NCBI GenBank assembly: GCA_902582105.1
Contig: CACHQT010000002.1
Location: forward strand, 25,706-89,705
DNA: 64,000 bases
Direction: 5' to 3'
DNA from: an uncultured Pelagibacteraceae bacterium
GTDB lineage: Bacteria; Pseudomonadota; Alphaproteobacteria; Pelagibacterales; Pelagibacteraceae
A program made the position numbers and the translations under genes. The first letter of the stretch is position 1; every line of letters begins with the position of its first letter. The notes under the pieces are model-generated. The model was given only the letters and a program-made list of their open reading frames with translations, ran no database searches and was not told the origin of the DNA. This document shows, piece after piece, positions 52,236 to 63,209 of the stretch.

Positions 52236-52832
52236 ATGAATTATAGTTTTGAATATATTGATATTATTCTTTTAGCAATGATTGCTGGGTTTATTTTCTT
52301 GAGGCTAAGAGGAATTTTGGGCAAAAGAACTGGTTTTGAGGGAAAAATAGGAGAAGAATTCAAAGAAGAGATTAATAAAACAATTATTAAAAATATTACT
52401 AAAAATAATCAAATTTTTGATGAGGACGCAAAAAACGATTTTCTAAAAGGGGCAAAAATTGCATACGAAACAATAATCACTGATTTTAGCGATAGAGATA
52501 ATAAAATTACAGAAAGCAAACCACTTTTAAGTAAAAAAATGTACGATAAATTTAATGAAGCTTTGAGAGATAGAAAAGAAAGAGGTCATTTCGCAGAAAT
52601 AACTTTCATTGGCGTAAATTCAGCTACAATTAAAGAACATCAAAAAATTGATCAAATTTTAAATGTTACCGTAGATTTTGTTGGTGAGGTTATAACATGC
52701 ATTAAAGATAAGGATAAAAAAGTTATTTCAGGTGATCCTAAAAAAATAAAGAAAATACATGATACGTGGATTTTTTCTAGAGATACTAGGTCCAGCAATC
52801 CTAATTGGCAACTAGTAGATACATTAACTTAA
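52236..52832 (+). CDS. Tim44/TimA-domain protein
   Basis: N-terminal TM; FLRLRGILGKRTGFE; C-terminal TIM44-like domain; adjacent to fxsA/secB. Confidence 0.87.
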   Translation: MNYSFEYIDIILLAMIAGFIFLRLRGILGKRTGFEGKIGEEFKEEINKTIIKNITKNNQIFDEDAKNDFLKGAKIAYETIITDFSDRDNKITESKPLLSKKMYDKFNEALRDRKERGHFAEITFIGVNSATIKEHQKIDQILNVTVDFVGEVITCIKDKDKKVISGDPKKIKKIHDTWIFSRDTRSSNPNWQLVDTLT

Positions 52833-53255
52833 TTGATAAAAAAACTTTCAGATAAAGACAAGAAAGATTGGGAGAGTTTTATTAAAAACAAAGAGAAAGT
52901 TTATAATAAAGAGTCATCAGAAAATACAAACTCTAAAGATAAAAAATTTTCAAAAAAAATTGATCTACATGGATATTCTTTAGAAAATGCGAATAAAACT
53001 ATCAGCGAATACATAGAGAGATGTTTTTTTGATAATGTTAAAAGATTAGTTGTTGTTACTGGAAAAGGCTTAAGATCTAATACTGAAAAAAACCCTTATG
53101 TTTCAAAAGATCTAAGTATTTTAAAACATTCTGTGCCTGAATTTATCAAATCTAATTTGAAATTAATGAAACTTATAAAAGAGATTAAAATAGCTAAAGA
53201 AGAAGAGGGTGGAAGTGGAGCTTTTATTATTTATTTAAAAAATTTTAAAGAATAA
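52833..53255 (+). CDS. Smr-domain protein (TTG start)
   Basis: [48 protein letters not shown] abuts the preceding TAA. Confidence 0.88.
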   Translation: MIKKLSDKDKKDWESFIKNKEKVYNKESSENTNSKDKKFSKKIDLHGYSLENANKTISEYIERCFFDNVKRLVVVTGKGLRSNTEKNPYVSKDLSILKHSVPEFIKSNLKLMKLIKEIKIAKEEEGGSGAFIIYLKNFKE

Positions 53256-54615
53256 ACTTTGATAAATCAGTATCTTTAACTAGTTCACCTAAGTTTTTCT
53301 TAACATAATCAGAATTGATAGTAATTGTTTTTCCAGAATTATCTGTAGCTGTAAAACTTATATCATCTAAAACTCTTTCTATAATAGTATGAAGTCTTCT
53401 TGCTCCGATATTTTCAACTGTGGAATTCACTTCTGTTGCCAAGTTTGCAATTGTATCTATACCATCGTCTGAAAAATCTAGTTCAACATTTTCAGTTTTT
53501 AAAAGTGCTTTGTATTGTTTTATCAGGGAATTATCAGGTTCTTTTAGTATTCTTTTGAAATCCTCACTTGTTAAAGCATCAAGTTCAACCCTTATAGGTA
53601 GACGGCCCTGAAGTTCTGGTAAAAGATCTGATGGCTTGGCAAGCTGAAAAGCACCAGATGCTATGAATAAAATATGGTCCGTTTTTATTGGTCCATATTT
53701 TGTACTTACAGTTGTTCCTTCAATTAAAGGCAAAAGATCTCTTTGAACTCCTTCTCTAGAAACATCACCACCAACACGATCTGTACGTGCTGAAATTTTA
53801 TCTATCTCATCTAAAAAAACAATTCCATTATTCTCAGTAGAATTTTTTGCTGCCTTAATAATTTTATCTTGTTCAATTAGCTTGTCAGACTCCTCGTTAA
53901 TTAAAATTTCATGTGACTCTTTTACGGTCATTTTTTTCTTTTTTGATTTATTACCCATAGATTTTCCAAGCATTTCTCCTAAATTTATCATCCCTACATT
54001 TGCGCCTGGCATTCCAGGAATTTCAAAAGAAGGCACAGAGCTACTCTCGTTAACTGCTATTTCAATTTCATTATCATCTAAGTCACCATTTCTAAGTCTT
54101 TTTCTAAAACTTTCTCTAGTTGCAATACTTGCTTTATTACCTACTAAAGCATCGAGAACTTTCTCTTCTGCATGTTTCTGAGCCTGTGCAGATACCTCTT
54201 TTCTTTTTTTTACTTTTTCCATGGCAATTGCAATTTCTAGTAAATCTCTTACAATTTGTTCAACATCTCTTCCAACATAACCAACTTCAGTAAAACGTGT
54301 TGCTTCTACTTTTACAAATGGAGCTTCTGCAAGTTTTGATAATCTTCTAGAAATTTCGGTTTTTCCAACTCCTGTAGGCCCAATCATTAAAATATTTTTT
54401 GGTAAAACTTCATCTTTCATTTCACCTTCAAGAGCTTGTCTTCTCCATCTATTTCTTAACGCTATCGCTACTGCTCTTTTAGCTTTATTTTGTCCAACTA
54501 CAAATCTATCAAGCTCTGATACTATTTCTCTTGGGGATAAAGAGCTTATATAAGATTTATTTTCGTCTTTATTTTTGTCTTTTGGAACCAAGGTTGTAAC
54601 ATTTGAATTTTCCAT
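53245..54615 (-). CDS. hslU: HslU ATPase subunit of HslUV protease
   Basis: [47 protein letters not shown]-terminal DLSKFIL. Confidence 0.98.
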   Translation of the reverse strand: MENSNVTTLVPKDKNKDENKSYISSLSPREIVSELDRFVVGQNKAKRAVAIALRNRWRRQALEGEMKDEVLPKNILMIGPTGVGKTEISRRLSKLAEAPFVKVEATRFTEVGYVGRDVEQIVRDLLEIAIAMEKVKKRKEVSAQAQKHAEEKVLDALVGNKASIATRESFRKRLRNGDLDDNEIEIAVNESSSVPSFEIPGMPGANVGMINLGEMLGKSMGNKSKKKKMTVKESHEILINEESDKLIEQDKIIKAAKNSTENNGIVFLDEIDKISARTDRVGGDVSREGVQRDLLPLIEGTTVSTKYGPIKTDHILFIASGAFQLAKPSDLLPELQGRLPIRVELDALTSEDFKRILKEPDNSLIKQYKALLKTENVELDFSDDGIDTIANLATEVNSTVENIGARRLHTIIERVLDDISFTATDNSGKTITINSDYVKKNLGELVKDTDLSKFIL

Positions 54616-55130
54616 TAAATTTTTTCTATACTTAAGTTGTCATTTGTAAAAACACATATTTCAGAAGCAATTTTAATAGCTTTCTTTGCAATTTCTTCAG
54701 CAGATAAATCAGTATCCATTAAAACTTTTGCTGAAGCTAGCGCATAATTACCCCCAGAGCCAATTCCGATCACATCTCCCTCTGGTTCCAAAACATCTCC
54801 AGTGCCTGAAATAATAAAACTTTTTTCCTTATCTCCGATTGCCATAAGAGCTTCAAGTCTTCTTAAGTATTTGTCTGTCCTCCAATCTTTAGCTAACTCA
54901 ACAGCCGCTCTTGTTAAATTGCCAGCGTGCTTTTCCAATTTTGATTCCAATCTTTCAAATAAAGTTAGAGCATCTGCTGTCGATCCAGCAAAACCAGCGA
55001 TCACATTTCTTTTCTCGATTTTTCGTACTTTATTTGCAGTGCTTTTAATTACTGTATTACCCATGCTTACTTGTCCGTCGCTAGCAACTACGACGTCTTT
55101 ATTCTTTCTAACTAGTACAATTGTTGTCAT
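54615..55130 (-). CDS. hslV: HslV peptidase subunit
   Basis: [41 protein letters not shown]. Confidence 0.98.
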   Translation of the reverse strand: MTTIVLVRKNKDVVVASDGQVSMGNTVIKSTANKVRKIEKRNVIAGFAGSTADALTLFERLESKLEKHAGNLTRAAVELAKDWRTDKYLRRLEALMAIGDKEKSFIISGTGDVLEPEGDVIGIGSGGNYALASAKVLMDTDLSAEEIAKKAIKIASEICVFTNDNLSIEKI

Positions 55131-55137
55131 AGTATCT

Positions 55138-55165
55138 AAATGGATATTAATTTTAATAGTTCAAG
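55138..55165 (-). promoter_or_regulatory. Candidate RpoH-type heat-shock promoter of hslVU
   Basis: Minus strand CTTGAAC-N13-ATCCATTT, close to E. coli sigma-32 CTTGAAA-N13/14-CCCCATNT; -10 lies 7 nt from the hslV ATG. Confidence 0.5.
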
Positions 55166-55219
55166 GGCTATATTAGTATTGTTGATATAAACAAATAATG
55201 AATATATACCTATAAAATT

Positions 55220-55810
55220 ATGAAGCGAAAAGCCAATATTACGAGAAAAACAAAAGAGACATCTATTAAGGTAGACCTAAATATTGATGGCAAAGGAAAA
55301 TATAAAATTGATACAGGAATTGGTTTTCTTAATCATATGCTAGAACAGTTATCGAAACATTCGTCTATAGACTTAAATGTAAAAGCAAAAGGAGACACCC
55401 ACATAGACTTACATCACACTACCGAAGATACAGGAATTGCTATTGGAGAATGTATAAAGAAAGCTTCTAAAAATTTTGTAGGTATAAAAAGATATGCTCA
55501 TGCCCTACTACCCATGGATGAGACATTGACAAGAGTAGCGATTGATATGTCAAACAGACCATATTTAATTTGGAATGTAAAATTGAAGGTAGAAAAACTT
55601 GGAGAAATGGATACCGAATTGTTTAAAGAATGGTTCCAAGCTTTCTCACAAGCTGCTGGTATAACTTTACATATTGAAAATATTTATGGTGATAATAGCC
55701 ACCATATAATTGAGTCTTGTTATAAAGGATTAGCTAGATCATTAAGGACAGCACTTGAATTAGATCCAAAGAACAAAAATACTGTCCCATCTACAAAAGG
55801 CTCTTTATAA
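55220..55810 (+). CDS. hisB: Imidazoleglycerol-phosphate dehydratase
   Basis: [31 protein letters not shown]. Confidence 0.97.
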   Translation: MKRKANITRKTKETSIKVDLNIDGKGKYKIDTGIGFLNHMLEQLSKHSSIDLNVKAKGDTHIDLHHTTEDTGIAIGECIKKASKNFVGIKRYAHALLPMDETLTRVAIDMSNRPYLIWNVKLKVEKLGEMDTELFKEWFQAFSQAAGITLHIENIYGDNSHHIIESCYKGLARSLRTALELDPKNKNTVPSTKGSL

Positions 55811-55823
55811 AATTAAAGAATTA

Positions 55824-56450
55824 ATGAAGATTACTATCGTTGATTATAAATCAGGAAATATTAGCTCTGTAATAAACTCTTTTAAGGAAGTTGCTAAAGA
55901 TAAAGTAAATCTAGAAGTGACTTCAGATTTAAATAAAATTAAATCTAGTGATAAAATAGTTTTGCCAGGTCAGGGTTCTTTTAAGAGTTGCGTGGATGCT
56001 CTAAACAAAATTAATGGTTTAGCAGATACCTTAAATGACTTTACAATTAATAAAAAAAAACCTCTTCTTGGAATTTGCGTAGGTTTACAAATGTTTGCAG
56101 ATACAGGATATGAGGAAATCGAAACAAAAGGCTTAGGGTGGATTTCTGGAAAAGTATCAAAAATTAATAATCAAAATGGAAAATATAAACTTCCTCATAT
56201 AGGCTGGAATCAAATAAGTATTGTTAAAGGGAGTAGAATTTTTAAGGATATAGAAAATAACGCTCACATGTATTTTGTACACAGTTTTGAATTTATTCCT
56301 AAAGATAAAAATGTAATTTTAGCAACAACAGATTATTCTTCAAATATTGTTTGTGCTGTTGAGAAAGAAAATATCTTTGGAACACAATTTCACCCTGAAA
56401 AAAGTGATAAAATTGGATTACAAATAATTGATAATTTTATAAAATTATAA
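55824..56450 (+). CDS. hisH: Imidazole glycerol phosphate synthase subunit HisH
   Basis: IVDYKSGNISSV, LGICVGLQMFAD, GTQFHPEKS. Confidence 0.97.
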   Translation: MKITIVDYKSGNISSVINSFKEVAKDKVNLEVTSDLNKIKSSDKIVLPGQGSFKSCVDALNKINGLADTLNDFTINKKKPLLGICVGLQMFADTGYEEIETKGLGWISGKVSKINNQNGKYKLPHIGWNQISIVKGSRIFKDIENNAHMYFVHSFEFIPKDKNVILATTDYSSNIVCAVEKENIFGTQFHPEKSDKIGLQIIDNFIKL

Positions 56451-57167
56451 ATGAAAATATTTCCTGCAATAGATATTAAAGATAAAAAATGTGTAAGATT
56501 AGTTAAAGGAGACTTTGATAATAAAACCGAATATGAAATGTCCCCCGTTGATCAAGCAGGCAAATACATGGATCATGGATTTAAAAATTTGCACATTGTG
56601 GATTTAGATGGAGCTTTAACCGGAAAGACAGTTAATTTAGAAATTATTCGAGAAATAGTAAAAAAATTTAATTTTAAAATTGAGATAGGTGGAGGAATCA
56701 GGAGTTTTGATAGTATTAAACAATACACTGATGTTGGAGTTGAAAAAGTAATTTTAGGGAGCGCTGCAATAAAAGATAAAAACTTTTTAAAAGAAGCTTG
56801 TCTTAAATTTCCAAATAAAATTGCACTAGGATTAGATGCTAAAAATGGATTTTTGTCAGTATTTGGATGGAAAGAAAATTCTAATAAATTAACCATAGAT
56901 TTTTTAAAAGAGATAAACGAATATGGTATAAGTAGATTGATTTTTACTGATATTAATAGAGATGGCACTAAGCAAAGTCCAAACTTTGACGAGACCTCAA
57001 AAATTGCCGATATTTCAAAATGTCCAGTGATAATATCTGGTGGAGTTTCTTCAATAGATGATATTAAAAAAGCTAAAAATTTAAAAAATATTGAGGGTAT
57101 AATTGTTGGTAAGGCAATATACGATGGTGATATCCACCTGAAAGATTTGGTGAAAGAAGATGCTTAA
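56451..57167 (+). CDS. hisA: HisA (ProFAR isomerase)
   Basis: [31 protein letters not shown]. Confidence 0.97.
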   Translation: MKIFPAIDIKDKKCVRLVKGDFDNKTEYEMSPVDQAGKYMDHGFKNLHIVDLDGALTGKTVNLEIIREIVKKFNFKIEIGGGIRSFDSIKQYTDVGVEKVILGSAAIKDKNFLKEACLKFPNKIALGLDAKNGFLSVFGWKENSNKLTIDFLKEINEYGISRLIFTDINRDGTKQSPNFDETSKIADISKCPVIISGGVSSIDDIKKAKNLKNIEGIIVGKAIYDGDIHLKDLVKEDA

Positions 57168-57915
57168 AAATAGAATAATTCCTTGCCTAGATGTAAAAAA
57201 TGGAAGAGTGGTCAAAGGAATTAACTTTGTAGATCTAAAAGATGCTGGCGACCCTGTAGAGCAAGCAAAAATTTATAGCGATGGTGGAGCAGATGAAATT
57301 TGTTTTTTAGATATAACAGCCTCAAATGAAAATAGAGATACGATTTATGATGTTGTTAAAGAGACATCAAAAAAATGTTTTGTACCCCTAACAGTAGGCG
57401 GAGGCGTTAGAAGCGTTGAAGATATTAATAAATTATTAAGTTGTGGTGCGGACAAAGTGTCAATTAATACAGCTGCTGTTCAAAATGCTGAAGTAGTTTT
57501 AGAGAGTTCTAAGAAATTTGGATCTCAATGTATTGTTGTAGCAATTGATGCAAAAAAAAATGGTAACAAGTGGGAAGTTTTCACCCATGGTGGAAGAAAT
57601 AATAGTGAAATTGATGCATTGGAATTTTCGAAAAAAATGGAAAATAGTGGGGCAGGTGAATTATTAGTTACTTCTATGGATAGAGATGGAACTCAAGTAG
57701 GTTACGATATTGATTTAATGTCAAAAATATCTTCCATAGTAAATATACCTGTAATTGCATCTGGAGGTGTTGGTAATTTAGATCATCTAGTTGATGGTAT
57801 TAAACTGGGAAAAGCCAGTGCAGTTTTAGCAGCCTCAATATTTCACTATGGAAAATATTCAGTTAAAGAAGCCAAGGAATATTTGGACTCAAAAGGAATA
57901 CCTGTTAGAATTTAG
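57160..57915 (+). CDS. hisF: Imidazole glycerol phosphate synthase subunit HisF
   Basis: [35 protein letters not shown]. Confidence 0.98.
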   Translation: MLKNRIIPCLDVKNGRVVKGINFVDLKDAGDPVEQAKIYSDGGADEICFLDITASNENRDTIYDVVKETSKKCFVPLTVGGGVRSVEDINKLLSCGADKVSINTAAVQNAEVVLESSKKFGSQCIVVAIDAKKNGNKWEVFTHGGRNNSEIDALEFSKKMENSGAGELLVTSMDRDGTQVGYDIDLMSKISSIVNIPVIASGGVGNLDHLVDGIKLGKASAVLAASIFHYGKYSVKEAKEYLDSKGIPVRI

Positions 57916-57916
57916 A

Positions 57917-58189
57917 ATGCTAAGTACATTAGAAAACTTATTTAATCTTGCAAGAGAAAGAAAAAAAAATCCAGTAGAGGGCTCTTATACAAATAAGTTG
58001 CTAAATGACAAATCATTTAGCAAAGCAAAAGTTTTAGAAGAAATAGGCGAACTTATAGAAGCTGTAGAAAAAGACACAAATAAAATCCATGAGGCGGCAG
58101 ATGTTTTTTATCATTTAATAATGTATCTTGAAGCAAATGATATCAAAGTTGAAGAAGTAATAATGGAACTCAATAAAAGAAAAAAATAA
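57917..58189 (+). CDS. hisE: Phosphoribosyl-ATP pyrophosphatase
   Basis: MLSTLENLFNLARERKKNPVEGSYTNKLL, KVLEEIGELIEAV; likely start is the internal ATG at 57917, one base after hisF. Confidence 0.92.
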   Translation: MLSTLENLFNLARERKKNPVEGSYTNKLLNDKSFSKAKVLEEIGELIEAVEKDTNKIHEAADVFYHLIMYLEANDIKVEEVIMELNKRKK

Positions 58190-58195
58190 AATTTT

Positions 58196-58534
58196 ATGAG
58201 CAAGATTAAAATTATTTTTTTAATTATATTAGTATTTATTATTTATAAAGGAGTAGTAGCATTCAAGAATTTTGAGATTGGGGTCGGTGATAGAGTTGCA
58301 ATGCTTGAAGAACAAGCAGATTTTGAAAAAGAAGGAGAAGTGATTGGCCTTATTATGTACCTAGATGGTGAACTGCAGGAACATCTCTTAACTCCATCAA
58401 AATCTAAATGTCTAAAAATGAAAGAAGTTGCAGAGGAAACGTCTTATGCAGAATATGAATGTGCCGTTGTATTAGCAGTATTGCAGGGAAATAAAATATT
58501 AAGTATTATAGAGGAAATTGAGGTTATTGAATGA
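58196..58534 (+). CDS. Hypothetical single-TM or secreted protein
   Basis: 112 aa, hydrophobic N-terminus; co-directional between hisE and HIT gene with overlapping ends. Confidence 0.65.
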   Translation: MSKIKIIFLIILVFIIYKGVVAFKNFEIGVGDRVAMLEEQADFEKEGEVIGLIMYLDGELQEHLLTPSKSKCLKMKEVAEETSYAEYECAVVLAVLQGNKILSIIEEIEVIE

Positions 58535-58896
58535 AATATGATGATAATAATATATTTGCAAAAATTTTAAGAGGCGAAATTCCCTGTAAAAAAATTTATG
58601 AGGATGATTTTGTTTTGTCATTTCATGATATAAGTCCCCAAAAAAAAATTCATGCATTAGTAATTCCAAAAGGAAAATATATTGATTTAGATGATTTTTC
58701 TTCTCGAGCAACCCCAGGAGAGATGGTTGGATTGTTAAAAGGTATTAATGTTGTTGCAAAAAAACTTGGTATATCGGTAGATACTGGAAAAGGTTACCGT
58801 GCTCTTGCAAATATAAGCGAGGATGGAGGTCAGGAAGTTCCACATTTACATTTTCATCTATTTGGGGGTGAAAAAATTGGTAAAATGGTACAGTGA
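58531..58896 (+). CDS. HIT-family protein (HinT-like)
   Basis: NIFAKILRGEIPCKKIYEDDFVLSFHDI, VPHLHFHLFGG. Confidence 0.95.
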   Translation: MKYDDNNIFAKILRGEIPCKKIYEDDFVLSFHDISPQKKIHALVIPKGKYIDLDDFSSRATPGEMVGLLKGINVVAKKLGISVDTGKGYRALANISEDGGQEVPHLHFHLFGGEKIGKMVQ

Positions 58897-59405
58897 TTGA
58901 AAAAATTTCCAGAACTTATCTAGAAATAAAATCTATTAATAATTTAAATGAGGTTGAAAAACCAATAGGAAATTATTCAATTAATTTAGTTAACCCAACA
59001 GACTTCCAATTAAATAAATTTCTTTACAAACAGATAGGTCAAAAATATTTTTGGAAGGACAGACTGGAATGGTCTAATCAAACTTGGATTAAATATGTTT
59101 CAGATAAGAAACTTTCAACTTATGTTTTAAAAAATAAAGATGAATTTATTGGATATTTTGAACTAATTTTTCATGAAACAAAGACAGAAGCTGAGATTGC
59201 ATATTTTGGAATTTTAGAAGACTATTTTGGTAAAAAATTAGGAGGTTATCTTTTAAGTTATGCAATTAAAAAGGCTTTTAATTTAAATATTAAACGTGTG
59301 TGGCTTCACACATGTTCTCTAGATCATAAAAATGCCCTAAAAAATTATTTATCAAGGGGTATGGTAGTTTTTAAATCTGAGATTTTGCAAATAAAGGTTG
59401 CCTAA
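58893..59405 (+). CDS. GNAT-family N-acetyltransferase (GTG start)
   Basis: AEIAYFGILEDYFGKKLGGYLLSYAIKKAF, RVWLHTCSLDHKNALKNYLSRGM. Confidence 0.85.
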   Translation: MIEKISRTYLEIKSINNLNEVEKPIGNYSINLVNPTDFQLNKFLYKQIGQKYFWKDRLEWSNQTWIKYVSDKKLSTYVLKNKDEFIGYFELIFHETKTEAEIAYFGILEDYFGKKLGGYLLSYAIKKAFNLNIKRVWLHTCSLDHKNALKNYLSRGMVVFKSEILQIKVA

Positions 59406-59962
59406 TTCATTTTCATTTTAGGTATTTTAAAAATTGTATCATCAATTTCTTGATTGGTTTTCACTTTTGAAATGAAAATAATAGCTAAATTTTGATAAAT
59501 ATCTTCAGTTTGCCACCCAATTAAGTTGTAGTTTTTGTTATTAAAAAAAATATTAATTTTGTTATTATTTTTTAGTATTGTGAAATTATAATATTTATTA
59601 TCTACATTTCTTCCTTCTAAACTTTCAATTTCTTTAATTAAAAAATCTTTGTCTAATATTAGCTCTAAAGGTGTCTTTTTAAGAGGATAAAGATAATAAT
59701 TACTTTTTTTTTTATTGGTGATAACTAAAGTTCTACCATTTGATACCATTATTTTTTTTTTCTTATTTTTATAAAGGCAAAAAATTTTTTTTGGATATTC
59801 AATAGTACACTTTCCCTTTTCTACAATATTGTTGATAGTCTGTTCAAAATCGAATGTGATATTTTTAGTTTTTTTTAAATTTAGAATTATATTTTCTTTA
59901 ATTGAAGCTTGAAGTTGTTTTGTAATTAAAAAAAAAATAAAAAAAATAAATATTTTTTTCAT
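59402..59962 (-). CDS. LolA-like outer-membrane lipoprotein carrier
   Basis: Signal peptide; FDFEQTINNIVEKGKCTIEYPKKIFCLY; next to ftsK. Confidence 0.8.
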   Translation of the reverse strand: MKKIFIFFIFFLITKQLQASIKENIILNLKKTKNITFDFEQTINNIVEKGKCTIEYPKKIFCLYKNKKKKIMVSNGRTLVITNKKKSNYYLYPLKKTPLELILDKDFLIKEIESLEGRNVDNKYYNFTILKNNNKINIFFNNKNYNLIGWQTEDIYQNLAIIFISKVKTNQEIDDTIFKIPKMKMN

Positions 59963-62073
59963 TAAAGAACGTCTCTTTTTCCAACATGATTTGCTTTACT
60001 TACTATGCCTTTTTCCTCCATCATATCAATAATTCTAGCAGCTCGATTGTATCCAATTTGTAATTTTCTTTGTAAAAATGATGTAGAAGCTTTTCCTTCT
60101 GATTTTATTATTTCTACAGCGGCATTATAAAGCTCATCTTTTTCAGACTCATCTGAAGAAATTCCACCCGTTTCTTTCTCATCTGCGAAGCTTAATATTT
60201 CATCAACATAATCAGGCTCTTCCTGTGACCTTAGGTGGTTATTAACTTTTTCTATTTCATTTTCTGATACATATGGAGCATGAATTCTAATCATTCTATT
60301 TGCTGAAGTCATAAAAAGCATATCACCCTTACCAAGCAATTGTTCAGCTCCCTGTTCTCCTAAAATTGTTCTTGAGTCAATTTTAGATGTTACTTGAAAC
60401 GATATCCTTGTCGGAAAGTTAGCTTTTATTGTTCCAGTTATAACGTCAACACTTGGACGCTGGGTTGCCATAATAATATGAATTCCTGCAGCTCTAGCCA
60501 TTTGAGATAATTTTTGTATGTAATTTTCTATTTCTTTCCCTGCTACCAGCATCAGATCTGACATTTCATCAACAATTACTACTATAAATGGCATTGGAAG
60601 TTTATGTTTTGAGTTATAACCATCAATATTTCGAACACCTTCTCTAGTCATCAATCGATATCTGCTTTCCATTTCTTTAACAACCCAACCTAAAACAGAA
60701 GCAGCCTTCTTTGCCTCTGTGATTACAGGGCACAATAAATGAGGAATGCCCTCATAAGTGGACAACTCTAACATTTTTGGATCAATTAAAATAAATTTGC
60801 ATTTTTCAGGAGTATGTCGGTAAAGCAAGGAAAGAATAATTGTATTTATACAAACTGATTTTCCTGAACCTGTAGTTCCAGCTATCAATAAATGAGGCAT
60901 TGATGCTAAATCTCCTATTATGGGAGCACCAGAAATATTTTTACCCAAAGCTATAGGTAACTTTATATCTTTTTTTAAAAAATCATTATTGGATAATATT
61001 TCACTTAGATAAACATTTTCTCGGGTTGGATTTGGAAGTTCAATTCCAATTGTATTTCTTCCAGGTATTGTAGAAATTCTTGCTGACTCAGAACTGGTAT
61101 TCCTTGCTATGTCTTCTGATAGATTAATAATTTTTGAAACTTTTACACCAGCCGCAGGTTCAAACTCATTTAAAGTTACTACTGGACCACTACTAATTTT
61201 TTTGATTTTTCCTTCAACGCCAAAATCCAATAAAATTTTTTCCAAAAATTCTGAATCTAGACCAGTAGGATTTGTATCTTTATTTTTACCTTTTTTAGGT
61301 GATGATTTTAATAAATCAATTGAAGGTATATTAAACTTATTTTTCCTTACATATTCTTTCTTTACATTTGAAAAAGAGAAATTTTCTTGTGTAAGACTTT
61401 TGGTATCCTGTCTAGAAAAGTTATTCTCTTCTTTAATTTCGTCTTCAGAACTTTGCATTTGTTTTTTTCTTAAAAATATAATTTTGGTAAATGATTTAAT
61501 AAATAATATAAATTTTTTAGGATGGAAATTTACACTTAATAAAAAAAGTATAAAAATAATTAATATTAAAAAATAGAAGTAAATTTTTTGTTTTAAATCG
61601 ATAACTGAAAATATAAAATTTCCTTCTAAAAATTTTCCAACAAATCCTCCATTACCATTAATCGACAACCAAAAAGACTCTGAATAAAAAAATGTAAAAA
61701 ATAAAGATCCACACAAAGAATATAAAACAGTGAAAAATAAATTTTCTAGTAAAATTATTGTATTTTTAGTTCTAAAGATATTAATACCAGTTATAAAAAT
61801 TGTTATTGCCACAAGGAGCGAAATGAGTCCAATTGACTGAAAAAAAATATCAGAAACAATGCTTCCTTTAAATCCTAGAATATTCTTAATTTCCTGTTTA
61901 CCTGTGAATAAAAAATTTGGATCTTCAGGTGAATAACTAAGCAATGATATTAAAAGTACAAATCCAACAATGCTGATACAAAACCCTAGTAATTCTATAA
62001 ATCTATTAATAAGAAAATCAAAGCTATTTTTGGCGATTTTTTTAAATTCCATAAAATGAATCAAATTAATCAC
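59962..62073 (-). CDS. ftsK: DNA translocase FtsK
   Basis: N-terminal TM segments; HLLIAGTTGSGKSVCINTIILSLLY; C-terminal winged-helix gamma domain. Confidence 0.97.
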   Translation of the reverse strand: MINLIHFMEFKKIAKNSFDFLINRFIELLGFCISIVGFVLLISLLSYSPEDPNFLFTGKQEIKNILGFKGSIVSDIFFQSIGLISLLVAITIFITGINIFRTKNTIILLENLFFTVLYSLCGSLFFTFFYSESFWLSINGNGGFVGKFLEGNFIFSVIDLKQKIYFYFLILIIFILFLLSVNFHPKKFILFIKSFTKIIFLRKKQMQSSEDEIKEENNFSRQDTKSLTQENFSFSNVKKEYVRKNKFNIPSIDLLKSSPKKGKNKDTNPTGLDSEFLEKILLDFGVEGKIKKISSGPVVTLNEFEPAAGVKVSKIINLSEDIARNTSSESARISTIPGRNTIGIELPNPTRENVYLSEILSNNDFLKKDIKLPIALGKNISGAPIIGDLASMPHLLIAGTTGSGKSVCINTIILSLLYRHTPEKCKFILIDPKMLELSTYEGIPHLLCPVITEAKKAASVLGWVVKEMESRYRLMTREGVRNIDGYNSKHKLPMPFIVVIVDEMSDLMLVAGKEIENYIQKLSQMARAAGIHIIMATQRPSVDVITGTIKANFPTRISFQVTSKIDSRTILGEQGAEQLLGKGDMLFMTSANRMIRIHAPYVSENEIEKVNNHLRSQEEPDYVDEILSFADEKETGGISSDESEKDELYNAAVEIIKSEGKASTSFLQRKLQIGYNRAARIIDMMEEKGIVSKANHVGKRDVL

Positions 62074-62115
62074 TTTGTATCATTTAATATTTATGGTTAA
62101 AATTAAATTTTAAAT

Positions 62116-63207
62116 ATGAAAGTATGTTTAATAGGCAACAATTTAACAACGTTATCTTTAGCTAAAAACTTAATAAATAAGGATATTAAAGTTTTTAACT
62201 ATGTAACAGATAGTAAACTTGTATCAAAAACTAGAACAATTGGAATATCAAACGATAGTCTAAATTTTTTTAATAGGGAAATTATAAAATTAAAAAAAAA
62301 TATGATTTGGGATATTAAAAAAATAGATATTTATTCTGAAAAATATAAATATAAAAAGATTTTGAATTTTGAAGAGTCTAGAAGCAACTTATTTTCTACT
62401 TTTCTAAATAGCGAAATTATTAAATATTTAGAAAAAAATTTAAAAAAAAATAAGCTTTTTAAAAAAATTTTAGTAAAAAAGAATCAATCTTTAAAAAAAA
62501 TCATAAATAATAAATTTGATTTAATTGTAAATTGTGATGCCAATAATTCTATTGCAAAGGAATTTTTTTTTAGAAAAATAACTAAAAAATATAAAAGCAA
62601 GGCATTTACCTGCATTATTAAACATCAAAAAATTCCAAATAAGAGCGCAACGCAAATTTTTACAAAATTAGGTCCAATCGCATTTTTACCTTTATCCAAT
62701 TTTAAAACATCTGTAGTATTTTCAGTTAGTACTGAAGATAAAAATTATACTGATAAAGAAATTTTAAAGTTAATAAAATTTTATAATTATAAATATAAAA
62801 TAATAAATTTAAGTAAATTAGAAAAATTTAATTTGTCATTTTCTGCATCAAGAATTTATTCTTATAAAAATATACTTGGATTTGGTGATGTTATTCACAG
62901 AGTTCATCCACTTGCAGGGCAAGGGTTTAATATAACACTCAGAGACATTAAAGTTCTATCCAAACTTATTCAAAATAGAATTGAGCTTGGTCTGCCTTTG
63001 GATAATTCAATTTTTCAAGATTTTGAAAAAAAAACAAAACATTTAAATTATATTTTTACATCAGCTGTAGACTTTGTTCATGAATTTTTTAAACTTGATA
63101 ATAAAATTAATAATAATTATTCAAAAAACTTTTTTAATTTAGTGGATAAAAATAGCAGACTTAATAGATTTTTTTCTCAATATGCAAACAAAGGTTTGGT
63201 TTTATAA
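62116..63207 (+). CDS. UbiH/COQ6-like FAD-dependent hydroxylase
   Basis: C-terminal GFGDVIHRVHPLAGQGFNITLRDIKVLSKLI; short protein with poorly conserved N-terminal FAD motif. Confidence 0.78.
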   Translation: MKVCLIGNNLTTLSLAKNLINKDIKVFNYVTDSKLVSKTRTIGISNDSLNFFNREIIKLKKNMIWDIKKIDIYSEKYKYKKILNFEESRSNLFSTFLNSEIIKYLEKNLKKNKLFKKILVKKNQSLKKIINNKFDLIVNCDANNSIAKEFFFRKITKKYKSKAFTCIIKHQKIPNKSATQIFTKLGPIAFLPLSNFKTSVVFSVSTEDKNYTDKEILKLIKFYNYKYKIINLSKLEKFNLSFSASRIYSYKNILGFGDVIHRVHPLAGQGFNITLRDIKVLSKLIQNRIELGLPLDNSIFQDFEKKTKHLNYIFTSAVDFVHEFFKLDNKINNNYSKNFFNLVDKNSRLNRFFSQYANKGLVL

Positions 63208-63209
63208 TT

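Noticed and set aside
57848-57916. Track start of hisE at 57848
   Set aside because: Would overlap hisF by 68 bp; the internal ATG at 57917 fits the HisE N-terminus and the 1-bp spacing
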